A stretch of 64,000 nucleotides of DNA, taken from positions 62,001 to 126,000 of the forward strand of contig NZ_JXLA01000002.1 in the NCBI RefSeq assembly GCF_001886185.1. Reading direction: 5' to 3'. Shown here one piece after another: positions 45,074-54,686 of the stretch. Each line of letters starts with the position of its first letter. Within the stretch, counting starts at the first letter, position 1. Under the pieces are notes generated by a model. That model ran no database searches. It saw only the letters and a program-made list of their open reading frames with translations, and was not told the origin of the DNA. Both the position numbers and the translations under genes were made by a program. Source of the DNA: Enterococcus raffinosus. GTDB lineage: Bacteria; Bacillota; Bacilli; Lactobacillales; Enterococcaceae.

Positions 45074-46691
45074 CAAATGGTGGCAGCAGGCGGTTATTTA
45101 TCAAATATATCCCCGCAGTTTTCAAGACAGCAACAATGATGGAATCGGTGATTTGAATGGGATTGTCCAACGCCTGGATTATTTGGCCTTTTTAGGAGTG
45201 GATGCGCTTTGGCTAAGTCCTGTCTATTCTTCACCCAACGACGATAACGGCTATGATATCAGTGACTATGAAGCAATCGGGGCTGAATATGGCACAATGG
45301 CAGATATGGATCGATTGATTGAAGAAGCGAAGAAACGGAAAATCAAGATAGTGATGGATTTAGTCGTTAATCACACCTCCAGTGAGCATCATTGGTTCCA
45401 AGAAGCGTTAAAAGGTCGTGAGAATCCTTACCATGACTTTTATGTTTGGCGGAAACCCGTTGCAGGGGGACCGCCTAACGAGCTAAAATCAAATTTTGGC
45501 GGTTCAGCCTGGACCTATGTTCCTCACCTGGATGAGTATTATCTCCATTTACACTCAAAAAAACAGCCTGATCTTAATTGGGAAAATCCAAAAATGAAGC
45601 AGGCAATTTGGAAAATGATGAACTTCTGGTTGGCAAAAGGGATCGGTGGTTTTCGTTTAGATGTGATCGACTTGATCGGAAAGGAACCCGATCGAAAAAT
45701 TACACAAAATGGACCAAAACTACATGAACTCCTACAAGAAATGAATCAGCACACTTTTGGTAGTTATGATGTTGTGACTGTTGGAGAAACATGGGGGGCC
45801 ACTCCCGAGGTTGCGGAGCTCTACTCTAGCCCTGAAAGAGACGAACTATCCATGGTTTTTCAGTTTGAACACATCAATTTAGATAAGCAGCCTAGAAAAC
45901 GTAAATGGGATTTGAAACCGTTAGATCCTCAAGATTTGCATGAAGTCTTTTCAAAATGGCAAATTCAACTGGATCAAAAGGGCTGGAATTCACTTTTTTG
46001 GAACAATCATGATTTACCCCGCATCATCTCACGTTGGGGAAATGATTCAGAGGAATATCGTGAACGAAGTGGGAAGATGTTGGCTATTTATCTCCATTTC
46101 ATGAAGGGAACGCCGTATATTTATCAAGGGGAAGAGATCGGGATGATCAATTATCCGATCAAATCGATTGATGAAGTAGATGATATTGAAAGCATTCGTA
46201 TGTACGAAGAGCGACTGTCGCAGGGATATTCGATAGAAGAAATTATCACGTCAATAAACGCCAAGGGTAGAGACAACGCACGGCATCCGATGCAGTGGGA
46301 GAATCAGTTGAATGCTGGTTTTTCTAAGGATACTCCTTGGCTGCCGGTTCACACCAATTATCCTAAGGTGAATGCAGCGGCCGCATTAGCAGACGAAGAT
46401 TCTCTTTTTTACACCTATAAACATTTGATTCATTTAAGAAAGCAATTACCGGTGATTGTCGTTGGAAAATACGAAAGACTGGAAACTGGGAATGCTCAGG
46501 TGCTTGCCTATAAACGTTTTGATGCGAAGGAGTCAGTCATCGTCGTTGTAAATTTCTCTTCCTCTGTTCAGAATTATCAGTTAGGTGAGTCCGTAATGGA
46601 AGGGGACATCCTCATTCATAATTATCCTAAACACAGGATACGACAGCAATTAGAGCCTTATGAGGCCTATGCTGTTCGAAAGACTAACTAA
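45066..46691 (+). CDS. GH13 alpha-glucosidase, alpha-1,6-specific type
   Basis: A 541-residue cytoplasmic glucosidase of the oligo-1,6-glucosidase/DexB branch. The catalytic triad is Asp199 (GFRLDVID), Glu241 (VGETWG) and Asp316 (NNHDLPR). Val200 directly after the nucleophile favours alpha-1,6 bonds, whereas alpha-1,4 enzymes usually have Thr or Ala there. QGEEIGM and the C-terminal beta-domain are standard. Sucrose isomerases of this family carry an RLDRD motif, which is absent. The start overlaps scrA by 8 bases, so the enzyme is coupled to the permease and may split isomaltulose-type phosphosugars or isomaltose. Confidence 0.88.
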   Translation: MNSKWWQQAVIYQIYPRSFQDSNNDGIGDLNGIVQRLDYLAFLGVDALWLSPVYSSPNDDNGYDISDYEAIGAEYGTMADMDRLIEEAKKRKIKIVMDLVVNHTSSEHHWFQEALKGRENPYHDFYVWRKPVAGGPPNELKSNFGGSAWTYVPHLDEYYLHLHSKKQPDLNWENPKMKQAIWKMMNFWLAKGIGGFRLDVIDLIGKEPDRKITQNGPKLHELLQEMNQHTFGSYDVVTVGETWGATPEVAELYSSPERDELSMVFQFEHINLDKQPRKRKWDLKPLDPQDLHEVFSKWQIQLDQKGWNSLFWNNHDLPRIISRWGNDSEEYRERSGKMLAIYLHFMKGTPYIYQGEEIGMINYPIKSIDEVDDIESIRMYEERLSQGYSIEEIITSINAKGRDNARHPMQWENQLNAGFSKDTPWLPVHTNYPKVNAAAALADEDSLFYTYKHLIHLRKQLPVIVVGKYERLETGNAQVLAYKRFDAKESVIVVVNFSSSVQNYQLGESVMEGDILIHNYPKHRIRQQLEPYEAYAVRKTN

Positions 46692-46692
46692 C

Positions 46693-46733
46693 AAGTGCTC
46701 TCTGCAGTTTTCGTTGCAGAGAGCACTTTTTTT
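46693..46733. terminator. Bidirectional terminator
   Basis: Perfect 14-bp stem AAGTGCTCTCTGCA/TGCAGAGAGCACTT with T-run, between convergent GH13 and GH36 genes. Confidence 0.9.
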
Positions 46734-48903
46734 AGATCTTTTTCCAATGGAAAAGCAACATGGAGAAATCCTCTTTGATGCGCGGAATTGTAATCCCCGC
46801 CTGATTTAATTCTGCACCAGATACGAGTTTGCCGGTTGCCGTATTTTTGTAGATTGCCTGTTCCTCCAAGTAGCGAGTCTTTAAGTACTTAACAGGAACT
46901 GCTGGTCGAGCAAGTCCGTTAAAATAAATGACTATTGCTTCCTCATCATTTGTAAAGAGCCAAGCCGTTGCAAAAAAATCATCGGCGGATTGTAGACGAT
47001 AAAACTTACCAAACTGGAACAACGAGCGATGTTTTTTATAAAAAGTGATTTGTTCACGAATTTCTTTCTGTTCATCAGCAGGTAAGTGAGTAAGAGCCAT
47101 CTCGTAACCAAAGTTCCCACTCATGGCAATCAATCCTCGTGTATGCAGTGAAGTCCTTCGACCAACCTGATGATTCGGTACAGGCGACACGTGGGCACCC
47201 ATCATGATCGGCGGATACAACAAGCTGTAGCCATATTGGATTTTGCTGCGGCAGAGTGCATCCGTGTTATCGCTAGTCCACGTTTGCGCCATATAATGCA
47301 TCATCCCTGGGTCAAAACGCCCCCCGCCGCTTGAGCAGTTTTCAAATAAGCAATTAGGATACTTTGTCGTTATGACCTCAAGCACACGATAAAGCCCTAG
47401 AACATAGCGATGGTAAATCTCCTTTTGCTGGTAAGCGGGAAAAGCGAAGCTGCCCACTTCTGTAAGATGTCGGTTCATATCCCACTTAATATAGTCGATT
47501 TTTCCCGTGGATAGATAGCTGTCTAACATTTCGATCAAATATTCTTGAACGACTGTCTGACTCAAATCTAGGACCAACTGTCGTCGACCCTCTGTTTTTG
47601 GATAATCAGGAACCTGCAACGCCCAATTTGGATGCGACTCAAATAAGCGGCTATTTTCAGAGATCATCTCCGGTTCGAACCACAGCCCGAATTTGAGTCC
47701 CTTTTGCTGAATCTTTTCCGCCAAACCGGCTATTCCCTGTGGGAGTTTCTCACGATTCTCAAACCAATCGCCTAAAGAAGAGGTATCATCATTACGTTGA
47801 CCAAACCAGCCATCGTCCAGCACAAAAAGCTCAATTCCCGTATCTTTTGCTACTTCAGCCTGTTGGAGCAAATCCGCTTCATGAAAGTCGAAATAATTCG
47901 CTTCCCAAGTATTTAATAAGATTGGCCGCTCCTGATCTTTCCATTGAACAGGAATTAGTTCCTTCTGATAGAGTGTGTGAAAGGTCTGAGACATCCCATT
48001 AAGACCGGCGTCAGAGTAACTGATAACGGCCTCTGGTGTTTGAAACGACGCATTTGGTTCCAAACACCATTCGAAGGTTTCAGGCTGGATTCCCAGCTGA
48101 ACGCGACTGGACCCGTACTGTTCAACTTCTACCTGTGCAGTGAAATTTCCGCTGTAGATTAGATGAAACGCATAAACCTCTCCCTGAAATTCGTTCGTAG
48201 TCGAATCCATCAACGCTAAAAACGGCTGGTGCTGAGGACTGCTGGTTCCTCGAGAGCTTTCGATTTTCTGAATTCCTTCATGCAGTGCTTGCCGACCAAT
48301 CGTCGCTTCATTTGTGTGGGAGCCGTTTAAGGTAAGCATATCGAAATCCGTACGGGGAAGATCGAGCAGCATTGATCCCGCATTTTCAATAAACACCTTT
48401 TCTTTGCCACGATTAAGAAAGCGAACACTGCGAGTGACAACGGGATAATCTTTATAAAGTGTATAGTTGAGAATCATCTCCAACTTCTGGACTTCATCAA
48501 CCAGCAAAATCGACAATGTCTCCGCCTGTTCACCACGTAAACTAGGAAGTCCTTCTAATGTAGGCTTGCCAGAGGAAATAGTATAGCTTTTATAGCTGAA
48601 ACTCGTCACGTTCGCCCCGTTTTCTCGACGAATTTGATAATTGCCAATACGATGGTCTCCCGTTCCTTGGGTGCTTGTTTCCAGTGGTAAGGCATTCAAG
48701 GAAAATGTACGGTCGGATGGATCTGGATTCGTAGCGAAGCCGCGATCGATCCGCTGCAATTCATTGCTACCGGCATAAAAGGGGAGAGACTTGCCAAAGT
48801 ATCGATGGGTAATAAATTTTTCTTTTTCTATCCCAATAACATAACTGATTTGAGAATTTGATAAATGAAATATTTGCCGTTGATGATCAAATAGAATAGG
48901 CAT
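46732..48903 (-). CDS. Alpha-galactosidase (GH36)
   Basis: Releases galactose from melibiose, raffinose and similar alpha-galactosides. The 723-residue cytoplasmic enzyme has an N-terminal beta-supersandwich, then a barrel with FVLDDGWFGQRND, the nucleophile Asp475 in YIKWDMNRH, ENCSSGGGRFDPGM and the acid/base Asp545 in WTSDNTDA. The length is normal for bacterial GH36. ATG at 48903 follows AAAGGAGCTGTTTTC. It is divergent from an AraC-type regulator gene and convergent with the sucrose operon. No dedicated raffinose permease gene is nearby. The name agaN/rafA/melA cannot be chosen from sequence alone. Confidence 0.93.
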   Translation of the reverse strand: MPILFDHQRQIFHLSNSQISYVIGIEKEKFITHRYFGKSLPFYAGSNELQRIDRGFATNPDPSDRTFSLNALPLETSTQGTGDHRIGNYQIRRENGANVTSFSYKSYTISSGKPTLEGLPSLRGEQAETLSILLVDEVQKLEMILNYTLYKDYPVVTRSVRFLNRGKEKVFIENAGSMLLDLPRTDFDMLTLNGSHTNEATIGRQALHEGIQKIESSRGTSSPQHQPFLALMDSTTNEFQGEVYAFHLIYSGNFTAQVEVEQYGSSRVQLGIQPETFEWCLEPNASFQTPEAVISYSDAGLNGMSQTFHTLYQKELIPVQWKDQERPILLNTWEANYFDFHEADLLQQAEVAKDTGIELFVLDDGWFGQRNDDTSSLGDWFENREKLPQGIAGLAEKIQQKGLKFGLWFEPEMISENSRLFESHPNWALQVPDYPKTEGRRQLVLDLSQTVVQEYLIEMLDSYLSTGKIDYIKWDMNRHLTEVGSFAFPAYQQKEIYHRYVLGLYRVLEVITTKYPNCLFENCSSGGGRFDPGMMHYMAQTWTSDNTDALCRSKIQYGYSLLYPPIMMGAHVSPVPNHQVGRRTSLHTRGLIAMSGNFGYEMALTHLPADEQKEIREQITFYKKHRSLFQFGKFYRLQSADDFFATAWLFTNDEEAIVIYFNGLARPAVPVKYLKTRYLEEQAIYKNTATGKLVSGAELNQAGITIPRIKEDFSMLLFHWKKI

Positions 48904-48993
48904 GAAAACAGCTCCTTTATATTATATACTGTAAGCATAAGAAATTAGATGTTGGGAAACAAGAATAAAAAATTTGAGTAAAGGGGTAAAATA

Positions 48994-49815
48994 TTGCAAG
49001 ATTATTTTTCTCATAGCTATTATTATTTTGACACCTACAACCTGCCTTACTTAAAGGGAATCGGTGTAGGACATGGGGATGAAAATTATCATTGGGACAA
49101 TGCCGCGCGCAGGGATGATTTAGTTGTATTGCAGTATACGTCGGCAGGAACAGGGTATTTTGAAGTAGAAGGACAGCGCAGTACTCAACGAAAGGGAAGT
49201 TTTTTTCTTGCTGAGATCCCTAGTAATTGCTGCTACTATGGAAAATCGGACTGGAGATTTCTATATTTGGAGTTTTCCAAAGACATTCTCCAATGGTTCT
49301 ATCCTGTAAATCAAACGCTGCATCAAAGTTCAATAGACTTTCAAGAAACACTAAAGAAGGCACATGACCAGCTCAAAAAGCAAGCAGAGAGTCCTTTTTT
49401 TGAAAATACTTCATTAGCCTATGACTTGGTTTTGGCAATAAAAAAGGAACTCGTGACACAACGGGTAGAAAAACATCCTTTGGCTAAGGAAATCAAATCA
49501 TTTTTAGAGCAGAACTACCAACAGGAAATAGGTCTAATCGATATCGAGGAGCGGTACAGTTTGTCCCGCTACAAAGCAATTCGACTATTTGAAAAGGCGT
49601 ATCATATATCACCCATCGCTTATCTAAAGAAATATCGAATAAAAAAAGCACTGCCTCATTTACTAGATGGGCAACGAAGAGTTCATGAGATTGCTCGATT
49701 GGTGGGGATGTCGAATGGCAATTACTTTGCAAAGGTGTTTAAAGTGGAGATGGGAATGTCGCCTAGTGAGTATCGGAAAAACAAGCAGACCTTTAATGAG
49801 AAATCCGGTCAATAG
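48994..49815 (+). CDS. AraC-family regulator, probable activator of the alpha-galactosidase gene
   Basis: A 273-residue regulator with an N-terminal cupin-like sensor domain (about 20-110) and a C-terminal pair of AraC helix-turn-helices (about 170-265, with SLSRYKAIRLFEKAYHISP and VGMSNGNYFAKVFKVEMGMSPSEYRK). The start is TTG at 48994 following AAAGGGG. It is divergent from the GH36 gene across 90 bp, the classic arrangement for a pathway-specific activator. The inducer is probably an alpha-galactoside (inference). Confidence 0.88.
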   Translation: MQDYFSHSYYYFDTYNLPYLKGIGVGHGDENYHWDNAARRDDLVVLQYTSAGTGYFEVEGQRSTQRKGSFFLAEIPSNCCYYGKSDWRFLYLEFSKDILQWFYPVNQTLHQSSIDFQETLKKAHDQLKKQAESPFFENTSLAYDLVLAIKKELVTQRVEKHPLAKEIKSFLEQNYQQEIGLIDIEERYSLSRYKAIRLFEKAYHISPIAYLKKYRIKKALPHLLDGQRRVHEIARLVGMSNGNYFAKVFKVEMGMSPSEYRKNKQTFNEKSGQ

Positions 49816-49839
49816 AAAAAAGAAGCGCCTTTTTCATTA

Positions 49840-49887
49840 GAAGCAAAAAACGACTTGTCCATTTTTGGATTCGTCGTTTTTTGCTTC
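49840..49887. terminator. Bidirectional terminator
   Basis: Perfect 15-bp stem GAAGCAAAAAACGAC/GTCGTTTTTTGCTTC between convergent genes. The loop is 18 bases. Confidence 0.9.
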
Positions 49888-49895
49888 CTAGATAA

Positions 49896-50492
49896 CTATT
49901 CAGAAATGATCGCAAACATCGTCGCAAGGTCTTCTGCAGCCATCTGTAACTTTGATTTTTCAATCAGAATATTTTTTCCAGTCATAATATAAGAGGGCAT
50001 GATTCGAATCCCTTGATAAAAAAGTTCCGTGTTTCTCAGCTTATAGGTGGAGATGGCAGGGACAACGTTCTTCTTTGTCGTTCTTTTAGTGATCTTGTTA
50101 TAGCATTTCTTCGCCACATCCCCCATCAGCATAATGACTTGGACATTTGGGAACAGAGCCAGTTCCTGTTCTAAATAGGGAAGGCTGCGCTCAATACTGG
50201 CGTTGTCGATCGTTGTTTCCTGCTTTGGCGTCTTTATAGCATTCGTAAGGTAGATGCCATGAGCCAAAATATCCTCAATCGTTGAAACTTCAATACCAGC
50301 CTTTTGGAACAAGGGAATAGTGGTCTCCATATAGGTCGCATCCGGTGAACCGTAAAAATCATTCTCTGGAGAAGCAGGGACGACCTCATTGATCATGATG
50401 GCCTTTATTGTACTAGGATCAATTTTGATGGCATTCAAGTAAATCTGAGGATCCTCCGGCAGCTGCTTTATAATTTCCTGTTTAATATTCAT
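49896..50492 (-). CDS. Uracil-DNA glycosylase-family-like protein
   Basis: A 198-residue protein with the outline of the UDG fold. An early MINEVVPASPENDFYGSPD segment takes the place of the catalytic water-activating loop, YLTNAIKTP follows, and VQVIMLMGDVAKKCYN is the central strand-loop. The usual GQDPYH and terminal HPS motifs are not seen, so DNA-repair activity is not assured. Some members of this clan with altered motifs have unknown function. ATG at 50492 follows AAAGGAGGTCAGAAA. It is a single gene, divergent from the ABC exporter operon. Confidence 0.75.
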   Translation of the reverse strand: MNIKQEIIKQLPEDPQIYLNAIKIDPSTIKAIMINEVVPASPENDFYGSPDATYMETTIPLFQKAGIEVSTIEDILAHGIYLTNAIKTPKQETTIDNASIERSLPYLEQELALFPNVQVIMLMGDVAKKCYNKITKRTTKKNVVPAISTYKLRNTELFYQGIRIMPSYIMTGKNILIEKSKLQMAAEDLATMFAIISE

Positions 50493-50626
50493 TTTCTGAC
50501 CTCCTTTAAATCTAGTGTACCGTATTAATCTTGACAGGGAATGTCTAGTTTCAAAAATAGTAGTCTTTTATCCGGAAGTCCTAAGCAAATTATTTTCCTT
50601 CAGAAATTAATCGTGTTAGGGTAATT

Positions 50627-50640
50627 TTATCAACTGATAA
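50627..50640. promoter_or_regulatory. Palindromic operator before the HrtB-like gene
   Basis: TTATCAACTGATAA is a perfect 14-bp palindrome (TTATCA-AC-TGATAA) immediately before the ribosome site, a likely binding site for the TetR-type regulator encoded at the operon end. Confidence 0.55.
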
Positions 50641-50654
50641 GTGGAGGTATTTTT

Positions 50655-51716
50655 ATGTTTTTAGCGATTAATGAAATCAAACACTCCAAGCTGCGTTATA
50701 CGCTAGTGATGGGAGTTATGTTCTTGATTGCCTACTTGGTCTTCTTTTTAACAGGATTGGCTTACGGGCTGGCACAAGACAATCGAACCGCAGTAGATAA
50801 ATGGGATGCGGACAATATCCTTTTAACCGAGGAAGCCAACAACAATCTAAATATGTCCATGATCCCCTTAAAAACCTTTGATGAGGTGAAGGCAGATGAA
50901 AAAGCCTACCTAGCTCAAACCGCTGGTGTCATAAAAGGGGACAGTGGAGAAAAAATTGATGTCAGCTTTTTCGGCATTGATAAGGACCAATTCATCGCAC
51001 CAAAGTTAACTAGTGGAAAAATGTTCGCCTCGGATGATGAAGCCGTAGCCGATAGTTCTTTAAAGGATCAGTACAACTTAAAACTTGGCGAAACGGTGAA
51101 GATGGCTGGCAATGAAAAAACTCTGAAGATCGTTGGGTTTACGGACAATGCAAAATTCAATGTAGCACCTGTTCTTTATACGACCATCGGGGCCTATCAA
51201 GAAATTCGCTTTGAAACACAAGGAGCGAGTGAAAATACCCGGATTAATGCAATTATCACACGCGGGGATGTCCAATCAATCCCAGATGATTTAGAGAAAA
51301 CAAATATCAAAGACTTTATTAACGAACTGCCTGGCTATAGTGCACAGGTCTTGACCTTTGGTTTCATGATTGGCTTTTTGATCGTGATCGCGGCGATCGT
51401 TATTGGAATATTTATCTATGTATTAACAATGCAAAAATCAGAGATTTTCGGCGTCATGAAGGCCCAAGGAATCTCAAGCCGCTATATTTCTAATTCAGTC
51501 ATCGCACAGACCTTTTTACTAGCAACAGTCGGTGTCGTGATTGGTTTAGGGGCGACACTTGGCACGGCCTTAGTTTTACCAGATGCGGTTCCATTCCAAG
51601 TCAATATGCTCTTCTTTGGCGGCATCAGTCTATTAATGATCCTTGTAGCGTTGATCGGTGCGTTCTTCTCCGTTCGCACGATTGTCAAGATCGATCCGCT
51701 GAAGGCCATCGGGTAA
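50655..51716 (+). CDS. hrtB: FtsX-type ABC permease (HrtB-like haem exporter family)
   Basis: A 353-residue permease with one N-terminal helix (about 12-36), a large extracytoplasmic domain (about 40-220) and three C-terminal helices in the FtsX/MacB arrangement. The N-terminus FLAINEIKHSKLRYTLVMG and the segment TGLAYGLAQDNR match the HrtB branch, which pairs with HrtA to expel haem in lactic acid bacteria and E. faecalis. ATG at 50655 follows GTGGAGGTATTTTT. Haem as substrate is inferred from this likeness and from the adjoining TetR gene. Confidence 0.75.
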   Translation: MFLAINEIKHSKLRYTLVMGVMFLIAYLVFFLTGLAYGLAQDNRTAVDKWDADNILLTEEANNNLNMSMIPLKTFDEVKADEKAYLAQTAGVIKGDSGEKIDVSFFGIDKDQFIAPKLTSGKMFASDDEAVADSSLKDQYNLKLGETVKMAGNEKTLKIVGFTDNAKFNVAPVLYTTIGAYQEIRFETQGASENTRINAIITRGDVQSIPDDLEKTNIKDFINELPGYSAQVLTFGFMIGFLIVIAAIVIGIFIYVLTMQKSEIFGVMKAQGISSRYISNSVIAQTFLLATVGVVIGLGATLGTALVLPDAVPFQVNMLFFGGISLLMILVALIGAFFSVRTIVKIDPLKAIG

Positions 51717-51727
51717 GGAGGAAAAAA

Positions 51728-52429
51728 ATGAGTGCAATTGAATTTAAACAAGTAGAAAAAACATTCAAAGATGGGGATTCAACCATCGAAGCATTGAAGG
51801 AAACGAATTTTTCAGTCGAAAAAGGGGAATTTGTCGCGATCATTGGCCCGTCCGGATCTGGGAAGAGTACCTTCCTGACCATTGCAGGCGGCCTTCAATC
51901 TCCCTCTTCAGGTGAAGTGTTGATTAATGATGAAGATTTTAGTGAAAAGAAAGAGAAGGAGCGGGCAAAATTACGGTTCAAAGAAATTGGGTTTATTTTG
52001 CAGGCCTCAAATCTCGTCCCATTTTTGACCGTTAAAAAGCAGTTAAAGCTAGTTGATAAGGTCAGCAAAAATGACAATACACAGGTGGCAGAAAAGTTAT
52101 TTGAGCAATTAGGAATTGCCAGTTTGGAGAATAAGTATCCAGAAGAACTGTCTGGGGGGGAACGTCAACGTGTCGCGATCGCTCGAGCATTGTATCATGA
52201 TCCGACGATCATTTTAGCGGATGAACCAACCGCCAGTCTAGATTCTGAAAAAGCCTATGAAGTGGTTAAAATTTTAGCAAAAGAGACGAAGGAAAAGAAC
52301 AAAGCAACCATCATGGTGACCCATGACACACGTTTAGTGAAATTCTGTGATCGAATTTTAGAAATGAAGGATGGCACACTAAAAGAAAAATCAGTTTCTG
52401 AGGACGAAAAAGAGTCGGATAGCGTATAA
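51728..52429 (+). CDS. hrtA: ABC exporter ATP-binding protein (HrtA-like)
   Basis: A 233-residue ATPase of the LolD/MacB type. Walker A is GPSGSGKST, the signature is LSGGERQRVAIARAL, Walker B is IILADEPTASLD and the H-loop lies in MVTHDTRL. It starts 11 bp after the permease gene, behind TAAGGAGGAAAAA. With the permease it forms a tetrameric exporter driven from the cytoplasm. The acidic C-terminal tail (EDEKESD) is not part of the core domain. Confidence 0.8.
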   Translation: MSAIEFKQVEKTFKDGDSTIEALKETNFSVEKGEFVAIIGPSGSGKSTFLTIAGGLQSPSSGEVLINDEDFSEKKEKERAKLRFKEIGFILQASNLVPFLTVKKQLKLVDKVSKNDNTQVAEKLFEQLGIASLENKYPEELSGGERQRVAIARALYHDPTIILADEPTASLDSEKAYEVVKILAKETKEKNKATIMVTHDTRLVKFCDRILEMKDGTLKEKSVSEDEKESDSV

Positions 52430-52461
52430 TGAGGGTACCAAAGAAAAAATGAGGCGATTCG

Positions 52462-52998
52462 ATGTACGAAGAGATTTTAGATGTTGCCGAAGAATTATTT
52501 ATGAAGCAGGGGTATAATGACACATCTACGCGGCAAATCGCAAAGATTCTTGGCATTACCCAGCCAAATATCTATTATCATTTTAAAAACAAAGAAAACA
52601 TTTATTATCAAGTCATGCTGCGGTTGTCCACCGAGGTAGGAGCAAGTTTGACAGAAATAGCTGAAAAAGCGACGAGCTTTGAAGAGAAAATTATAGGAAT
52701 GGCTTTATACCTGCAGCAGAGGCATCCCTTCAGTCTGTTTATGATGATGCACGATATTCAGCACACCCTCAGTCCTGAAACGGCGAAAAAGCTCTTTTCC
52801 CTTTGGCAAGATTCATATAAGCAGCCATTTGTTGAGGTCTTCCAAAAAGAGAGCAACATCAAAGCATCAGTAGATCCTGATTTTGCGGTTCGTCAGTTAT
52901 TCATTTTGATTTCTGCTTATTTGGACTCACCAGAAGAGACACGGAAAGACAATTTAGAAAAAGCCATTCAACTGTTTTTCTATGGCGTCTTGGACTAA
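52462..52998 (+). CDS. TetR-family regulator, probable repressor of the HrtBA-like exporter
   Basis: A 178-residue regulator with an N-terminal helix-turn-helix (TSTRQIAKILGITQPNIYYHFKNKENIY at about 19-46) and a helical ligand domain. HrtR and FhtR, the haem-sensing repressors of hrtBA in Lactococcus and E. faecalis, are of this family and neighbour the exporter. This gene follows the ATPase gene by 32 bp. Candidate haem ligands cannot be fixed from sequence alone; the His-rich stretch QRHPFSLFMMMHDIQHT is notable. ATG at 52462 follows GAGGCGATTCG. Confidence 0.8.
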   Translation: MYEEILDVAEELFMKQGYNDTSTRQIAKILGITQPNIYYHFKNKENIYYQVMLRLSTEVGASLTEIAEKATSFEEKIIGMALYLQQRHPFSLFMMMHDIQHTLSPETAKKLFSLWQDSYKQPFVEVFQKESNIKASVDPDFAVRQLFILISAYLDSPEETRKDNLEKAIQLFFYGVLD

Positions 52999-53002
52999 AC
53001 AG

Positions 53003-53041
53003 AAAATTCCCACTATCAATAATGATAGTGGGAATTTTTTT
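53003..53041. terminator. Bidirectional terminator
   Basis: AAAATTCCCACTATCA pairs with TGATAGTGGGAATTTT around a 4-base loop, with T-runs. It lies between the TetR gene and a convergent gene. Confidence 0.9.
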
Positions 53042-53690
53042 ACGCTAATACCGCTGCGATCATATCTGGCAATTCTTTTTTCATGACGCGCTTTGTTGCT
53101 AGGGCATCAGTGTAGGTAATTGTTTGATCCGCTGCGATTGTTGCCAATAATTGACGCTCTTTTTTTGGAGGGTTGTAGAAGACTTCAATTGAGCTTTCTG
53201 CATCTGACCATTCAGCAGAATAATTCGTTTTAGTCTTCAATGATTGATTCAATGCTTCTGCTTGTTCCGCAGTCACGCCGGCACTTGCTGGTTCTTTGAC
53301 AACATCCGCCAAAATATCTTGAGCAAGTTCTGCCGCTTTGTCCGTGTCTTGATTTTCAGCAGGTGCTGATGATTTGAAGCTTTCTGACCACAAATTGTAG
53401 ACGCTGTTCGTTAGTTGATTCAACGTATTGGTATGTGGCTTTTGAATGTGGGCATCCACCAATTCTTTGAAAGAGTGATCATGCTCCGAACTTTGGATAT
53501 GACGTGTTTTGCCGTCAGGAGTCTTCTCCTCAAGGTGAAGTTGATGAGGATTCACTTTGTCAAAGTAGATTTTTACATCACTATGGATGTGATTTGCCAG
53601 TGTTTCTTCCACTTGAGCAAATGTTTTGCTGATTTGTTTGTTACGAGTTTTGATTGATTTTTTAATACTTTTTAAGTTCACTAGTGTCAT
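53040..53690 (-). CDS. Hypothetical protein
   Basis: A 216-residue cytoplasmic protein of no family that I recognise. It has a basic N-terminus (KSIKKSIKTRNKQISKTF), a central Ala/Glu-rich stretch (about 105-150) likely to be helical and partly disordered, and a C-terminal region with VFYNPPKKERQLLA. No signal peptide or membrane segment is seen. Compositional bias toward Ala, Lys and Glu suggests a soluble stress-type protein, which is only an impression. ATG at 53690 is preceded by AAAGCGACTGA, a weak ribosome site. It lies alone between the TetR gene and the dap operon. Confidence 0.65.
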   Translation of the reverse strand: MTLVNLKSIKKSIKTRNKQISKTFAQVEETLANHIHSDVKIYFDKVNPHQLHLEEKTPDGKTRHIQSSEHDHSFKELVDAHIQKPHTNTLNQLTNSVYNLWSESFKSSAPAENQDTDKAAELAQDILADVVKEPASAGVTAEQAEALNQSLKTKTNYSAEWSDAESSIEVFYNPPKKERQLLATIAADQTITYTDALATKRVMKKELPDMIAAVLA

Positions 53691-53892
53691 TCAGTCGCTT
53701 TCTTTTAAGAATAGTTCTAATCCGATTGTATTATAGCATACTTCGAAAAAAATGCAGTAAGAATAAGGTAAAAGATGTTATTTGAATCAAAAAAACACTA
53801 ATTTTTGATTAGAATAACGAAAAAGATGAACTAGATAACGTTTTCAATGGCTTCGCTTATTAATTAAGAACTACGCACGCATGTACAAGTTA

Positions 53893-53934
53893 ATAAAAAA
53901 GCCGTAGCTATTCCATTGAATAACTACAGCCTTT
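53893..53934 (-). terminator. Terminator of the dap operon
   Basis: On the minus strand AAAGGCTGTAGTTATTC-type pairing (53898-53913 with 53918-53934) is followed by TTTTTTATT just after the dapH stop. The rest of the 247-bp gap shows no gene. Confidence 0.75.
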
Positions 53935-53937
53935 GAA

Positions 53938-54651
53938 TTAACGTAAATCCTCTAAAAATTCCGTTTTTCCTGGATCTATTTCGTCTTTCATTTTAATGAT
54001 CTTAGCAGGGGTACCAGCAACAACGGCTCCTGCAGGAACATCTTTTGTTACAACGGCACCAGCAGCAACGACCGCGTCTTTGCCAACATGGACACCCTCT
54101 AAAATCACCGCGTTGGCACCAACTAGCACATTATCTTCAACAACAACAGGGGAGGCACTAGGTGGTTCTAGTACGCCGGCCAAGACTGCGCCAGCACCAA
54201 TGTGGGCGTGCTTTCCGACAGTTGCACGAGCGCCTAAGATTGCACCCATGTCGATCATAGTACTTTCACCGATAGAAGCACCAATGTTAATAATCGCGCC
54301 CATCATGATTACTGCCTTATCACCAATTTCCACACGATCGCGAATGAGTGCGCCTGGTTCAATGCGCGCATTGACACTTGAGATATCCAGCATCGGAATC
54401 GCTGAATTTCTGCGATCATTCTCAACATGAACGTCTGTGATTTTTGCTTGCTGCTCGTTTAGTACCTCTTGCACGGCCTGACTTTCACCAATCAAGATCC
54501 AGGTCTTTTCTTGTCCGAAAAATTGAACCTTTTCTTTGGTGATACCCGTCAAGTCTCCTTGCACATATGCTTTGACAGGGGTCATTTTTTCGGCGTTTTT
54601 AATATATTTTGCAATTTCATAGGGATCGGTTAAAGTCATCAAATTCCTCAT
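53938..54651 (-). CDS. dapH: Tetrahydrodipicolinate N-acetyltransferase
   Basis: Acetylates tetrahydrodipicolinate in the acetylase branch of lysine/meso-diaminopimelate synthesis. The 237-residue protein has an N-terminal helical domain (about 1-85), then a left-handed beta-helix of hexapeptide repeats ([17 protein letters not shown] onward), with [20 protein letters not shown] typical of DapH/DapD acetylases. It is the third gene of dapA-dapB-dapH, 35 bp after dapB. The N-acetyl-diaminopimelate deacetylase that usually completes this branch is not adjacent. Confidence 0.95.
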   Translation of the reverse strand: MRNLMTLTDPYEIAKYIKNAEKMTPVKAYVQGDLTGITKEKVQFFGQEKTWILIGESQAVQEVLNEQQAKITDVHVENDRRNSAIPMLDISSVNARIEPGALIRDRVEIGDKAVIMMGAIINIGASIGESTMIDMGAILGARATVGKHAHIGAGAVLAGVLEPPSASPVVVEDNVLVGANAVILEGVHVGKDAVVAAGAVVTKDVPAGAVVAGTPAKIIKMKDEIDPGKTEFLEDLR

Positions 54652-54686
54652 TTCTTGTCTCAGTTTCTTTTTTTATTCTGGAAAAA

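Noticed and set aside
53996-54430. 144-codon open frame on the plus strand
   Set aside because: It is the antisense shadow of the dapH hexapeptide repeats, rich in Ala/Thr/Pro as expected from that repeat.
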